Of a stretch of DNA of 6,785 nt, positions 5,936 to 6,785 are shown in pieces. The position numbers and the translations under genes were made by a program. The first letter of the stretch is position 1, and the number at the start of each line of letters is the position of its first letter. Source of the stretch: Competibacteraceae bacterium UBA2792 (GTDB taxonomy: Bacteria; Pseudomonadota; Gammaproteobacteria; Competibacterales; Competibacteraceae); the NCBI GenBank assembly GCA_002352125.1, contig DEHU01000232.1:1-6785 (forward strand), written 5' to 3'. Below the pieces are notes generated by a model. It was not told the origin of the DNA. It was given only the letters and a program-made list of their open reading frames with translations, and made no database searches.

Positions 5936-5967
5936 GGTAGCGAAAACAAAGGAGGATTATAGCTACC
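5936..5967. repeat. Inverted repeat GGTAGC/GCTACC around a minus-strand TATAAT
   Basis: GGTAGC (5936-5941) and GCTACC (5962-5967) are perfect 6-bp inverted copies separated by 20 nt. Between them, on the minus strand, lies an exact TATAAT (5961-5956), about 31 nt upstream of the minus-strand hydrolase start. This could be an operator overlapping the promoter of that gene. No good -35 match is found 15-18 nt upstream of the TATAAT, so both the promoter and operator readings are tentative. Confidence 0.35.
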
Positions 5968-6021
5968 CTCCCGCACTTACCGGATAATGGTCTCGATTTA
6001 TACAACCAAGGAGATTGATCG

Positions 6022-6785
6022 ATGGCGATGACATCTCGTAACTATCGGGCGCTTGGCCCCCACGGCTTCCACCGGGTTCACTACACCGAATGGGGCGACC
6101 CCGATAATCCCAAGGTGTTGATCTGCGTCCACGGCCTGACCCGCACCGGGCGCGACTTCGATTTCCTCGCCGCCGCGCTGGAACACGAGTATCGAGTGAT
6201 CTGCCCGGACGTGGTCGGACGCGGCAAAAGCGAGTGGTTGGCCGACAAAAGCGATTACACGTATCCGCTGTACGTCAACGACATGGCGATGCTGCTGGCG
6301 CGAATCGACGCCGAGCGGATCGACTGGGTGGGGACTTCGATGGGTGGCCTGATCGGCATCTTCCTGGCAAGCTACTCCGGCACGCCGATTCACAAGCTGT
6401 TGGTCAACGATGTCGGACCACGCATTCCCGCCGCTGGCCTGAAACGGGTTGCCCAGTACATCGGCCAAGTGCGTATCTACGACAGCTTCGAGGAGATGGA
6501 TAGCGCCCTGCGCGTCTTCGCGGCCACCTTCGGCAATCTGACCGACGAGCAGTGGCGGCACATGCTCATCCACAATTCCCGTCAACTGGAAGACGGCCGC
6601 TACACGACCGGCTACGATCCCGGCATCGTCGAGGTTTTCAAAAAGCTGGTCATCGACGACATCAAGGACATCGATTTGTGGCCGCTATGGGATGCCATCC
6701 GTTGCCAAACCCTGGTGCTGCGCGGAGTCCATTCCGACGTACTGGATCACGCCGACGCCATCGCGATGACCGAGCGCGGCCCCAA
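6022..6785 (+). CDS. Alpha/beta-fold hydrolase, 3'-truncated by window edge
   Basis: The frame runs from ATG 6022 to the end of the window without a stop: 254 complete codons plus two bases. AAGGAG (6008-6013) lies 8 nt upstream of the start; a second in-frame ATG at 6028 is less favoured. VLICVHGLTRTG (32-43) is the core strand and oxyanion loop, PDVVGRGKS (62-70) the conserved loop, and VGTSMGG (103-109) the nucleophile elbow with Ser106. TLVLRGVHSDVL (230-241) carries the probable acid Asp239. The catalytic His should fall beyond the edge; related proteins are about 280-300 residues. It differs from the neighbouring minus-strand hydrolase in its loop sequences (HGLTRTG versus HSGGMSS) and in its cap region, so the two are not a recent duplication. 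The protein is cytoplasmic by lack of a signal sequence, and its substrate is unknown. Confidence 0.9.
   Translation, partial: MAMTSRNYRALGPHGFHRVHYTEWGDPDNPKVLICVHGLTRTGRDFDFLAAALEHEYRVICPDVVGRGKSEWLADKSDYTYPLYVNDMAMLLARIDAERIDWVGTSMGGLIGIFLASYSGTPIHKLLVNDVGPRIPAAGLKRVAQYIGQVRIYDSFEEMDSALRVFAATFGNLTDEQWRHMLIHNSRQLEDGRYTTGYDPGIVEVFKKLVIDDIKDIDLWPLWDAIRCQTLVLRGVHSDVLDHADAIAMTERGP

Noticed and set aside
5998..6585. A 195-codon minus-strand frame under the second alpha/beta hydrolase
   Set aside because: The plus-strand frame has a complete set of hydrolase motifs and a good ribosome-binding site. The antisense frame shows none.

Overview
The window looks like chromosomal DNA from a GC-rich gammaproteobacterium. 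The basis is the gene order ribBA-type, ribH, nusB, which is characteristic of that class, together with protein motifs that match proteobacterial forms. No rRNA or other species-level marker is present, so I do not go below class level. There is no rRNA, tRNA, CRISPR array, insertion sequence or phage gene.

Layout. Positions 1-1329 (+) hold the riboflavin/antitermination cluster: the 3' end of a RibBA-type protein whose cyclohydrolase domain is visibly degenerate, then a strong hairpin plus T-run, then ribH (lumazine synthase) and nusB, which are tightly packed. Positions 1393-2674 (+) hold a metallo-beta-lactamase-fold hydrolase and a single-domain universal stress protein. On the minus strand (2698-5013), reading in the direction of transcription, come a DUF4388/PATAN-like cytoplasmic protein, a multi-spanning membrane protein that resembles a detached 7TM sensor region, and a small exported TPR protein. 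The first two are translationally coupled and have a plausible promoter upstream. Positions 5182-5925 (-) and 6022-6785 (+, cut by the window edge) hold two divergent alpha/beta hydrolases of different subfamilies that share a 96-bp intergenic region.

Composition. Hand counts on sample lines give about 65% GC in ribH, about 37% in the middle of the membrane-protein gene and about 48% in the DUF4388 gene. The block at about 3400-5080 therefore stands out as AT-rich between GC-rich flanks and may be an accessory insertion.

How the genes work together. RibH makes the immediate riboflavin precursor and NusB serves rRNA antitermination. They are often kept together but act in different pathways. 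The metallo-hydrolase and Usp genes are accessory or stress functions with no identified substrate. The most interesting unit is the DUF4388 plus membrane-sensor pair, possibly with the neighbouring periplasmic TPR protein. It looks like a small signalling module without any recognisable output domain such as GGDEF, EAL, kinase or receiver. The functional link is inferred from arrangement only.
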